From NCBI RefSeq assembly GCF_037963865.1, contig NZ_CP150170.1:5766001-5830000 (forward strand): a stretch of 64,000 nt of DNA, written 5' to 3'. This DNA is from Paenibacillus sp. FSL R10-2734 (GTDB lineage: Bacteria > Bacillota > Bacilli > Paenibacillales > Paenibacillaceae). Made by a program: the position numbers and the translations under genes. Shown here one piece after another: positions 52,519-59,901 of this stretch (its first letter is position 1; every line of letters starts with the position of its first letter). The notes under the pieces are model-generated. The model saw only the letters and a list, made by a program, of their open reading frames with translations. It had not been told where the DNA came from and did not search any database.

Positions 52519-53736
52519 CTAACTCCGAGCCGTAAACTCCTTAACCGCCTCGCTCATCAGATTCATGCCGAGCAGCAGCTCATCCCGACCGGGATGACTG
52601 AAGTTAAGACGGATGTGATTGCCGCCTCCATCTACGCTACATAACGGTCCTGGCAAAAAAGCCACTCCTTTACCTAGGGCACATTTAAACAGCGCCATAG
52701 CATCCATTCCCTCTGGCGGAGATACCCATAGAAACATGCCTCCTGACGGCAAGTCGTAGGAGCTCCCTTTCCAAGCTGGACGTTTTAGTAGTTCCACCAT
52801 TAACTTCAGGCGGGTGTTATATTCTCGGTTCAGCTGAGCGATATGCTCACGAAGATCAAAAGCAGACACATCCAACAAATGATGCAGTAGCCGCTGATTT
52901 AATGCACTCGACTGCCAGTCCGCCATCTGCTTGGCAGCAGCCATCATCCCTATTACTTCCCGGCTACCTGCAGCCCAGCCCGTCCGCAGCGCAGGCGCAA
53001 CGGTCTTGCTGAACGAACCGATATACAATACGTGTCCGCCATCACTTATATTTTCCAGCGCATACAAGGATGGATATCTTGTGGCCCAATGTTCACCATA
53101 CTTCTGGAAATGTAAATCACCATAAGAATCATCTTCCACAATTAGGATGTTATACGCGATACAAAGATCCAACACCTGGCGCCGTCTCTGTAAGCTCCAC
53201 AGGATGCCACTTGGATTCGTAAAGCTTGGGGTTGCGAACAGCATCTTAGGCTTATGCAGTTCAATTTGCTTCCGCAAATGATCTGGATCAAGCCCGTCCA
53301 AATCACCCTCTACGGGAATAATGATGGCCCCCTGCATCCGAAGCGTTTGCAAGAATCCTGGAGAGGTTGGATTTTCTACTAATACACGATCTCCTGGATC
53401 AATATATACCCGCGACAACAAATCAATAGCCTGCTGGCTACCCGTTGTTAGCAGAACTCCACCTTCGGTAACAGTTACCCCTTTTTCTCTGAGCCAATCC
53501 CCGGCAAGCCACTCCCGAAGTGGCCCATACCCTGCAGGATCACCATACTGAAGTGCCCCTGCATCTGCAGATATCACCGTAGAGGCTGCTTCGGCAAGAA
53601 GTGATAATGGGAACAGTTCTTCCGCTGGTAATTCTTCAGCAAGCGATATCATGGAGCTTCTCCGTGTTTGGGTGCGAATACTTAGAAGCGGTGACGATAG
53701 TAATGTGTGTGCGCGAGCAGAAAATTGGTAAAGCAT
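52519..53736 (-). CDS. PLP-dependent aminotransferase (LysN / MocR-like class I)
   Basis: 405 residues from the ATG at 53736, with AAGGGGG 7 bases upstream; the 428-residue frame is longer than needed. Fold-type I: LLTTGSQQAIDLLSR (cofactor phosphate contact), FATPSFTNPSG, NILIVEDDSYGDL (Asp to the pyridine N), the lysine in YIGSFSKTVAPALRTGW and a final Arg in NHIRLNFSH. Close in pattern to 2-aminoadipate and branched-chain aminotransferases. There is no N-terminal GntR domain, so it is an enzyme and not a MocR regulator. Monocistronic. Confidence 0.9.
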   Translation of the reverse strand: MLYQFSARAHTLLSSPLLSIRTQTRRSSMISLAEELPAEELFPLSLLAEAASTVISADAGALQYGDPAGYGPLREWLAGDWLREKGVTVTEGGVLLTTGSQQAIDLLSRVYIDPGDRVLVENPTSPGFLQTLRMQGAIIIPVEGDLDGLDPDHLRKQIELHKPKMLFATPSFTNPSGILWSLQRRRQVLDLCIAYNILIVEDDSYGDLHFQKYGEHWATRYPSLYALENISDGGHVLYIGSFSKTVAPALRTGWAAGSREVIGMMAAAKQMADWQSSALNQRLLHHLLDVSAFDLREHIAQLNREYNTRLKLMVELLKRPAWKGSSYDLPSGGMFLWVSPPEGMDAMALFKCALGKGVAFLPGPLCSVDGGGNHIRLNFSHPGRDELLLGMNLMSEAVKEFTARS

Positions 53737-53875
53737 GCGAAATCCCCCTTCCCTAGTACCAAGTAGAAATGGCTTAGTTATCCTCTTCCAAGGACGGTTA
53801 ACCATTCAACGTGATATGTATTCTTCTATTTCAAGAATATTCCGCCTTTACAGCCATTATGTCGTATAGCTTGGA

Positions 53876-54532
53876 TTATGCGTAGATTTGCCTGCTTTGT
53901 CTTGAGAAAAGAGCAAATTTCTCAATGGCTTGTGCTCGCGTCGAAACATCAAGCTTCACATAAATTTTGCGCAAGTAATTGTCAATCGAACGACGGCTTA
54001 CTGCAATTTCGAGCGCTATTTTATCATAGGTAATCCCCTGTACGATTCGTTCCATAATAAACATCTCTGTCTGCGTCAGCTGAAGAACATCATCCAGTCC
54101 TTTAGATGTCGAAATCGGCCAAGATCCTTTTTCTATCCATTCTAGCGGCATGGAAAGAAAACCCACCCGCAAACCCAGGATCAGCTGTAAAAGCTGATGG
54201 GGAGAAGCTCCCATGGAGAAAATCCCGCTGGCTCCTAGCTCTATGAGGGGCTGAAGCAGATCCCTGCCGTCTTCATCCGTCATCACGACAAAATGAGAGT
54301 TTGGTGAGCTTTTTTTCATATCTAACAGCACACTCTCAATATTACCCTCAGGCATATGATAGTCTGCTAGCACTAGCTCGGGATTTTTTTCCCTAACGAT
54401 GGAAGAGCCTTCGTTCCAAGTCGAATACATGCCTAGAACTTTAAGCTCTCCTCCCTCTTCCAAAATCAATTTTGTCCCCAGCATACTTGTAGGATGACAT
54501 CCCACAATGACCACCTTCCAAACCTTCATCAT
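53876..54532 (-). CDS. LuxR-type response regulator with degenerate receiver
   Basis: 218 residues. Receiver domain at about 5-125: the phospho-acceptor Asp remains in VLADYHMP, but the acidic pair at the end of beta-1 is replaced (VIVGCHPTS) and the conserved Lys of beta-5 is missing (ASGIFSMGAS). C-terminal LuxR HTH at about 148-210 (LTQTEMFIMERIVQGITYDKIALEI...STRAQAIEKF). No histidine kinase is adjacent. AGGAGG lies 11 bases before the ATG. Phosphorylation-independent control is likely (inference). Confidence 0.9.
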   Translation of the reverse strand: MMKVWKVVIVGCHPTSMLGTKLILEEGGELKVLGMYSTWNEGSSIVREKNPELVLADYHMPEGNIESVLLDMKKSSPNSHFVVMTDEDGRDLLQPLIELGASGIFSMGASPHQLLQLILGLRVGFLSMPLEWIEKGSWPISTSKGLDDVLQLTQTEMFIMERIVQGITYDKIALEIAVSRRSIDNYLRKIYVKLDVSTRAQAIEKFALFSRQSRQIYA

Positions 54533-54814
54533 TAATGCCCAGACCTCCTGCTCTATATAGTCATCCAGAAAGGAAAGCGCCGCAGCGTTTCCGGTTTAAA
54601 CGCAAGCAAGGAAGTATGATGACTTGTCCGATGATCCTCTCGCTGGTTACCTTGAGTACGTCTATCAGAATTCCAATCTATAGAAATTGTATCGCAGTAG
54701 TTTAATAGGATGCAATTACTTTTTCTAGTTTTCACGATCTCTTTCATTTTTGCGAAACTAGTCAAAGTCTGATAGAATGGGGACTTGAAAAAAAGACCAA
54801 CCCGAGGTGATCAA

Positions 54815-55222
54815 ATGCAACCGCTAGCGGAAACGTCCCCGGTACACTCGCGCCGTACTGCTGTGAGAAACGGCCCTTCCGTAAAATGGTTTTTACTGTT
54901 CTGGATCGTGATGATTGGAATTGGCGTATATGCTGTATACAGCTACACGAACCATCTGAAGCAGCAGGTGCTTAGCGAAATTAGCACTCAAAGCCAACAG
55001 CAGCTTACCGTTCTGAAGACCGACTATGAGTCGAAAATTGCCGTTCTCACTGAAGAAGTTAAGGAATTACAGAATACTGTGCAAAGCTTTAACGAACTAT
55101 TAACCTTTACTAAAGATAATGCTAGTGCCAAGACAGACAATAGTAACAAGCTATATACGCAATTGAGTGAAGTCAGAAAACAGTTAGAAGCCTTGAAGAA
55201 AGAAATGGATCTGATCAAATGA
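54815..55222 (+). CDS. Single-pass membrane protein with coiled coil
   Basis: 135 residues from the ATG at 54815, GAGGTG upstream; the longer frame starts with an unsupported TTG. A basic N-terminus, one membrane segment (WFLLFWIVMIGIGVYAVYSY, about 28-47), then an extracytoplasmic coiled coil (about 55-135, Gln/Glu/Lys heptads). It overlaps the next gene by 4 bases, so the two are made together. Probably an anchor or assembly partner for the secreted NAGPA-domain protein; no family name is recognised. Confidence 0.8.
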   Translation: MQPLAETSPVHSRRTAVRNGPSVKWFLLFWIVMIGIGVYAVYSYTNHLKQQVLSEISTQSQQQLTVLKTDYESKIAVLTEEVKELQNTVQSFNELLTFTKDNASAKTDNSNKLYTQLSEVRKQLEALKKEMDLIK

Positions 55223-56286
55223 TGACGCCAGTCAAAAGAGTGAACCGTTTCTTTATGCTTCTAACCGCACCTTTTCTTGGCTTACTGATATGTATGTCGT
55301 GGTATCGGCCATCGCTCGAGTTGGACCTTGATGTAGGCCAATTCACACCTATCTCTGGGCCTCTGAATGAATCAGCTGTCCTAAAAAAAGACCTAACCCT
55401 AGCCCATGGCACTGCATCCTACACCATAGATGCAGTTAGCGCTAGCGCCAATCTATATAAAAAAACCACTGCTGAGATGAATAAGCTGGTCGAAACAGCG
55501 AAGACCCAGGCTAGCCGCCCTGAGCTCATTTATAACCGCCGGATCTCCGCCAAGCTTGGGATACCTTCTGAGGTTCTTAGCAGTGACCGAATTCGAATCG
55601 AGCTATACCATCTGAATCCAGGCAACTATAAAGCTTATGCTTTAAAGATCAAGTTGAAGGACCCGACTGCGATGCAGATGAGTCTAGCTGAGGAGGCTAC
55701 TGGTGGCGCAGAAACCACTATGCATGCTGTACAAAGTCATGGCGCTATTGCAGGTATTAATGCTGGAGGCTTTGCCGATAAAGCCGGAAAACGTTATCCC
55801 TTAAGCACGACCGTGGTTGATGGAAAGTATCTTTACGGTTTCGAGCCAACGTTCAAGGACCTCAGCTTCGTGGGTCTGAACAAATCCGGACAGTTAATCG
55901 GTGGAAAATTTTACAGCCGGGCACAACTGGATCAACTCGAGCCTGTATTCGGTGCAACCTTTGTACCCGTTCTGATTAAGAACAACGTCAAAGTTCCCAT
56001 ACCCGAAAAGTGGAAAACAACCCCCAATCGGGCGCCACGTACAGTTATCGGTAATTATAAGGATGATCAGCTTCTGCTCTTTGTAGCGGACGGATATAAT
56101 GAGCTAGGCAGCTCTGGAGCACAGCTAGAGGAAATACAGAACAAGTTATATGACATGGGTGTGACTGATGCTTATAATCTAGACGGTGGAGGATCGTCTT
56201 CGCTCATCTTCAACGGAAGAGTGGTCAACAAACCATCCGACGGAAATCTAAGAGCTGTACCAACAAATTTCATGTTTTTTGAATGA
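55219..56286 (+). CDS. Phosphodiester glycosidase (NAGPA-domain) protein, exported
   Basis: 355 residues. N-terminal membrane anchor or signal (FFMLLTAPFLGLLICM), then a linker and the NAGPA domain from about 150: HGAIAGINAGGF, RAPRTVIGNYKD and the signature AYNLDGGGSSSLIFNGRVVN. This fold, first known from the uncovering enzyme of lysosomal targeting, hydrolyses sugar-1-phosphodiesters; in Firmicutes it processes cell-surface polymers such as teichoic-acid- or exopolysaccharide-linked GlcNAc. Coupled (ATGA) to the upstream coiled-coil membrane protein. Confidence 0.92.
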   Translation: MMTPVKRVNRFFMLLTAPFLGLLICMSWYRPSLELDLDVGQFTPISGPLNESAVLKKDLTLAHGTASYTIDAVSASANLYKKTTAEMNKLVETAKTQASRPELIYNRRISAKLGIPSEVLSSDRIRIELYHLNPGNYKAYALKIKLKDPTAMQMSLAEEATGGAETTMHAVQSHGAIAGINAGGFADKAGKRYPLSTTVVDGKYLYGFEPTFKDLSFVGLNKSGQLIGGKFYSRAQLDQLEPVFGATFVPVLIKNNVKVPIPEKWKTTPNRAPRTVIGNYKDDQLLLFVADGYNELGSSGAQLEEIQNKLYDMGVTDAYNLDGGGSSSLIFNGRVVNKPSDGNLRAVPTNFMFFE

Positions 56287-56389
56287 TTATAGTAAATTGT
56301 CTATGCAACATATCACATTTGCGTTTATTTTTATTGATTTGCAGGTTATAATCTTGATAACGAATACATTCGCTTTTGGAGGTGCCAGT

Positions 56390-56494
56390 ATGTCGTTCTC
56401 ATTAACCTTTTGGATCGTAACGCTCGTATTTGTGTTATTTATGGCCGGCATCCTTACCTCATCTTACAACGACGACAAAACAAAAGGCTTGTAA
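56390..56494 (+). CDS. 34-residue single-membrane-segment peptide
   Basis: The ATG at 56390 has GGAGGTG upstream, which decides it against the longer frame from 56279. The sequence is one membrane helix (LTFWIVTLVFVLFMAGILTS) and a charged tail DDKTKGL. It is followed at once by a strong terminator and lies about 100 bases after the NAGPA gene on the same strand. Possibly a small accessory membrane protein; no function known to me. Confidence 0.6.
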   Translation: MSFSLTFWIVTLVFVLFMAGILTSSYNDDKTKGL

Positions 56495-56500
56495 GCAAGG

Positions 56501-56540
56501 AGAAACGGGTACCGACCTTTTAGGGACGGTACCCGTTTCT
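56501..56540. terminator. Terminator of the NAGPA operon
   Basis: AGAAACGGGTACCG and CGGTACCCGTTTCT form a perfect 14-bp stem over 12 bases. Confidence 0.9.
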
Positions 56541-56604
56541 TATATTTCCACTAATGCTTCAGCAGCCACTCGGCTTCTGAGGCATTTTTTATGCCATTAT
56601 AAAA

Positions 56605-56647
56605 AAACTGCCCCATAAGTAGAGGAAATCTACGAATGAGACAGTTT
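56605..56647. terminator. Terminator of abrB
   Basis: AAACTGCCCCAT pairs with ATGAGACAGTTT, with an inner GTAGA/TCTAC stem; an A-run (T on the minus strand) follows the abrB side. Confidence 0.7.
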
Positions 56648-56702
56648 CTTTATTTAGAAAACTATAGGCTGTCAGAATTCTAAATGTGTAAATATGTACT
56701 TC

Positions 56703-56957
56703 CTAGGCGTGCCTTGGCAATTGGGTCATTTCTGAGAGGCATGCAGAGCAAATATAACGATCTTTATATTCGCTCACACCTTCCATCGATCCACAGAAAA
56801 CACATTTTGGACGGTAGCGCTCCAAGATGATATGGTCACCCTGTACCAAAATTTCAACCGGGTCGCCTTCATTCATCTGATACCTTTTACGCAGGGACTT
56901 AGGCAGAACAATTCTACCCAGCTGATCCACTTTGCGAACTACACCAGCAGGTTTCAT
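56703..56957 (-). CDS. abrB: AbrB-family transition-state regulator
   Basis: 84 residues. N-terminal swapped-hairpin DNA-binding domain (VRKVDQLGRIVLPKSLRKRYQM) and C-terminal pair CVFC...CSAC, as in spore-former AbrB-type proteins with a zinc-knuckle-like tail. Global repressor of post-exponential genes in the family; Abh or SpoVT are alternatives but are longer or differ in the tail. Ribosome site GAGAGGTG upstream. Confidence 0.85.
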   Translation of the reverse strand: MKPAGVVRKVDQLGRIVLPKSLRKRYQMNEGDPVEILVQGDHIILERYRPKCVFCGSMEGVSEYKDRYICSACLSEMTQLPRHA

Positions 56958-57079
56958 ATCTAACGTACACCTCTCCTGTTAACTAATAATTTGTAGCTAC
57001 TATTTATTTCGGCTCATTCATTATATTTCGTTATCAAAATGTCGAATCCTGCTGAAAAAAAACAAAAAAATGTCTTTTT

Positions 57080-57544
57080 TTAAACAAGATTAGGAAAATC
57101 CAGCTGTCGAAGTGCTTCATATACAATAATAGCCGCAGAATTCGATAAATTCAGCGATCTCACAGCATCACTCATTGGCATGCGCATTTTTGTTTCTTTA
57201 CCCGCTTCTAGAATTTCAGCAGAAAGCCCCTTCGTTTCCTTACCAAAGACAAAGAAATCTCCATCTTGAAAATCAAAGTCGCAATATTTTTTCTCGGCTT
57301 TCGTCGTTGCATAAAAGAAGCGTCCCTCGCTATACTTCTCAAGTACCTCAGCAAAAGAGTCGTGATATTCAATATTAACGGCATGCCAGTAATCTAGTCC
57401 CGCTCTTTTCAGTGTTGCATCGTCTGTACGGAATCCGAGTGGGCGAACCAAATGAAGATGAGTGCCTGTTGCTGCGCAAGTACGTGCAATATTACCGGTA
57501 TTGGCCGGAATTTCCGGCTCAACTAGTACGATATGGAGTGCCAT
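57080..57544 (-). CDS. trmL: tRNA (cytidine(34)-2'-O)-methyltransferase
   Basis: 154 residues from the ATG at 57544, AGGAAGGA 8 bases upstream; a longer frame (to 57565) is not supported. SPOUT knot signatures: VLVEPEIPANTGNIARTC, HLVRPLGF, FVFGKETKGL, MRMPMSDAVRSLNLSNSAAI. Methylates the wobble ribose of tRNA-Leu isoacceptors, using SAM, in the cytoplasm. Same strand as serC but separated by a terminator. Confidence 0.95.
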   Translation of the reverse strand: MALHIVLVEPEIPANTGNIARTCAATGTHLHLVRPLGFRTDDATLKRAGLDYWHAVNIEYHDSFAEVLEKYSEGRFFYATTKAEKKYCDFDFQDGDFFVFGKETKGLSAEILEAGKETKMRMPMSDAVRSLNLSNSAAIIVYEALRQLDFPNLV

Positions 57545-57625
57545 AGTATGGTTCCTTCCTCTCAATAGGCTTCATAGCCTGATGTTTAATTGTTGTGCAT
57601 AACCATATCTTCTCCAAACAAACTG

Positions 57626-57654
57626 AAAACCTTCCACCCATAGGCGGAAGGTTT
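57626..57654 (-). terminator. serC terminator
   Basis: AAAACCTTCC and GGAAGGTTT arms over an ACCCATAGGC loop, directly after serC. Confidence 0.85.
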
Positions 57655-57667
57655 ACGATATAGTTCA

Positions 57668-58756
57668 TTAACCTTGAGTTTGCCGGAAATGGTTCATGAA
57701 ATCGGAAAGTGCTTTTACACTTTCATAAGGAACTGCGTTGTAGATGGAAGCACGCAAGCCACCCACACTTCGATGTCCCTTTAAGCCGACAAAACCTTCC
57801 AGTTCAGCGGCTTTAACAAAGCGCTTTTCGAGTTCTTCCGATTGCATCCGGAAGGTAACGTTCATAATGGAGCGACTGCTCTTCTCAGCAACCCCACTGT
57901 AGAAGCCGTCACTTCCATCGATGTGATCGTAAAGCAGACCCGCTTTTTCAAGGTTCTTGGCTTCGATGCCAGCTAAACCACCTTGCTCCTCAATCCATTT
58001 TAATACTTCGTTAACCATGTATATTGAGAAAGATGGAGGTGTGTTGTAAAGAGAGTTATTTTTATAATGAGTACTGTAACGCATAATTGTAGGAATGTTA
58101 GAAGGTGATTCTGCAAGCAGTTCTTCTTTGGCGATAACTACAGTTACACCAGAAGGACCGAGATTCTTCTGTGCTCCAGCATAGATCATTCCGAATTGAT
58201 TCACATCAATTGGACGACATAGAATATCACTAGACATATCTGCAATTAGCGGGATCGAGCCAGCATCCGGGAATTCCGCATATTGCGTTCCTTCGATGGT
58301 CTCATTGGAAGTTACATGAAGGTAAGCAGCATTATCCGCAGCCTTGATCGAGCTTAACTCAGGAATCGCTACGAATTTCTTATCTTCTGAAGAAGCAGCT
58401 ACATGAGCGCCTCCAAGCATTTTAGCTTCCTTAATAGCCTTATCAGCCCAACTTCCTGTCATTACATAACTACCTACTTGGCCCTCAGAGATCAAGTTCA
58501 TAGGGATCATAGCAAACTGTGTGCTTGCTCCACCTTGTAAGAACAATACCTTATAGCCTTTTGGATTGCCGAGGAGCGAAAGCAGACGTTCCTGCGCTTC
58601 ATTATGCACGGATTCGTAGATTGCTCCACGGTGCGACATCTCCATGATAGACATTCCACTTTCCCGGAAATCAACAAACTCCGCTTGTGCGCGTTCCAGT
58701 ACCGTCAGCGGCAATGCTGCCGGTCCGGCATTAAAATTGTATGCTCTCTTATTCAA
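57668..58756 (-). CDS. serC: Phosphoserine aminotransferase
   Basis: 362 residues, family length, from a TTG at 58756 with GGGGAG 5 bases upstream; upstream codons in frame are untranslated. Signatures: YNFNAGPAALPLTVLERAQAEF, GGASTQFAMIP and the PLP-lysine stretch GAQKNLGPSGVTVV. Converts 3-phosphohydroxypyruvate to phosphoserine with glutamate, in serine and PLP synthesis. Alone here (no serA next to it). No T-box or riboswitch was recognised in the short leader. Confidence 0.95.
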   Translation of the reverse strand: MNKRAYNFNAGPAALPLTVLERAQAEFVDFRESGMSIMEMSHRGAIYESVHNEAQERLLSLLGNPKGYKVLFLQGGASTQFAMIPMNLISEGQVGSYVMTGSWADKAIKEAKMLGGAHVAASSEDKKFVAIPELSSIKAADNAAYLHVTSNETIEGTQYAEFPDAGSIPLIADMSSDILCRPIDVNQFGMIYAGAQKNLGPSGVTVVIAKEELLAESPSNIPTIMRYSTHYKNNSLYNTPPSFSIYMVNEVLKWIEEQGGLAGIEAKNLEKAGLLYDHIDGSDGFYSGVAEKSSRSIMNVTFRMQSEELEKRFVKAAELEGFVGLKGHRSVGGLRASIYNAVPYESVKALSDFMNHFRQTQG

Positions 58757-58866
58757 AACTACTCCCCACCCTTTCTCTCCTATCAATATGGATATCGCTT
58801 ATGATAGCAATAATATCACACACCATCAAGTATAATTATTCACATGAAAGCTCGGAATAGCGCTTA

Positions 58867-59754
58867 TCATGTAGTGAAAAAATGATAAGTTCGGCTCCAG
58901 GACTTGCTTTCACGCGGTAAAAGACTAATGTTCACAAAAACTTCAGGTGACACCACATGGCGTTCTCCCCATAGTGCCATTCGTGCAACTGGGAAATCTC
59001 CGCTCTCGCGTACACCTGTTCCACTAGGCTTATGGACCAACTCCCAATTGAAGTCAGCTTTCAGGTCTTCTAAACCACTCAGCTTGCAGTAAAATGCTTT
59101 ATCCGGCTCTTCTGACCAAGTGAGGGTATTACCAGATACCTCAAGCAAGTTGTTCGTATATTGAGATTCTGGTTCTTCTACTTTGAGCGTACTCGGGAGA
59201 CGCAATTCAAAATCTGCACCTATGTTCAAACCATCAATTCCGATGAAATTGTGGACATACTCCTCGGTTTGGAATGGTTTATCTCCTTTGTTATGCATTT
59301 CATATGCAATTTTCAATTGGTCGTCCTTTATAGAAATCGTTTTGGTCAAAAGCATCGCGTATCCATTGTTTTCCATCGGCTGGACAGTATATGTAACTGA
59401 ATCATCCTTAACCTCCATATCAACCGCAAAAGGGCTTAGTGAAAATTTGCTATGAAAGCTATAGCTCTGAGAATCCAGTTTTTGTAACAATCCGATTCCG
59501 GGCTTTGGAAACCACCCTCCAGTCGGCGCTTCATCATATCCAATTGCCCGGGAAATGCCAAACTCGTTGCACAGTCCAACGCCTCCAGTACCTTCGCCTT
59601 CCTTTAAGCTTTCTGGCACACAAAACGTATGTTTACCCTTTTCTAACGTAACTTGTGTGATAAACCCCGTCCAGTCAAAACGAGTCCCTTTATACTCTTC
59701 TCCAATATCAGCGATATCAACAGATAATACGCCATTTGACAGCCTACAACCCAT
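58867..59754 (-). CDS. Galactose-mutarotase-fold (aldose-1-epimerase-like) protein
   Basis: 295 residues, AAAGGGTG upstream of the ATG. Beta-rich with mutarotase-like features: LCNEFGISRAIGYDEA near 80, YAMLLTKTISIKDDQLKIAYEMHN near 130-155, TEEYVHNFIGIDG (His) near 165, WELVHKPSGTGVRE. No signal peptide. It lies next to the phosphorylase gene on the same strand, so it could interconvert sugar anomers for it, but a terminator separates them. Specific function unknown. Confidence 0.7.
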   Translation of the reverse strand: MGCRLSNGVLSVDIADIGEEYKGTRFDWTGFITQVTLEKGKHTFCVPESLKEGEGTGGVGLCNEFGISRAIGYDEAPTGGWFPKPGIGLLQKLDSQSYSFHSKFSLSPFAVDMEVKDDSVTYTVQPMENNGYAMLLTKTISIKDDQLKIAYEMHNKGDKPFQTEEYVHNFIGIDGLNIGADFELRLPSTLKVEEPESQYTNNLLEVSGNTLTWSEEPDKAFYCKLSGLEDLKADFNWELVHKPSGTGVRESGDFPVARMALWGERHVVSPEVFVNISLLPRESKSWSRTYHFFTT

Positions 59755-59841
59755 CCTTCATACACCCTTTCAATCATTAAATAAATAAATTAGGCCCATT
59801 ATATCATTTTTTTGTAGAAATATAAGGAAATTGTTTTCTAA

Positions 59842-59884
59842 AAAAACGCCTGCAGCCGCTATTCATAACGGTGCAGACGTTTTA
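59842..59884 (-). terminator. Terminator of the phosphorylase gene
   Basis: AAAACGCCTGCA and TGCAGACGTTTT arms (one mismatch), with an inner CCG/CGG pairing, directly after the gene end. Confidence 0.8.
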
Positions 59885-59901
59885 TTTATATCTTGTTAAG
59901 A

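Noticed and set aside
58757..58866. T-box or serine riboswitch before serC
   Set aside because: The leader is too short and has no T-box sequence or multi-stem structure.
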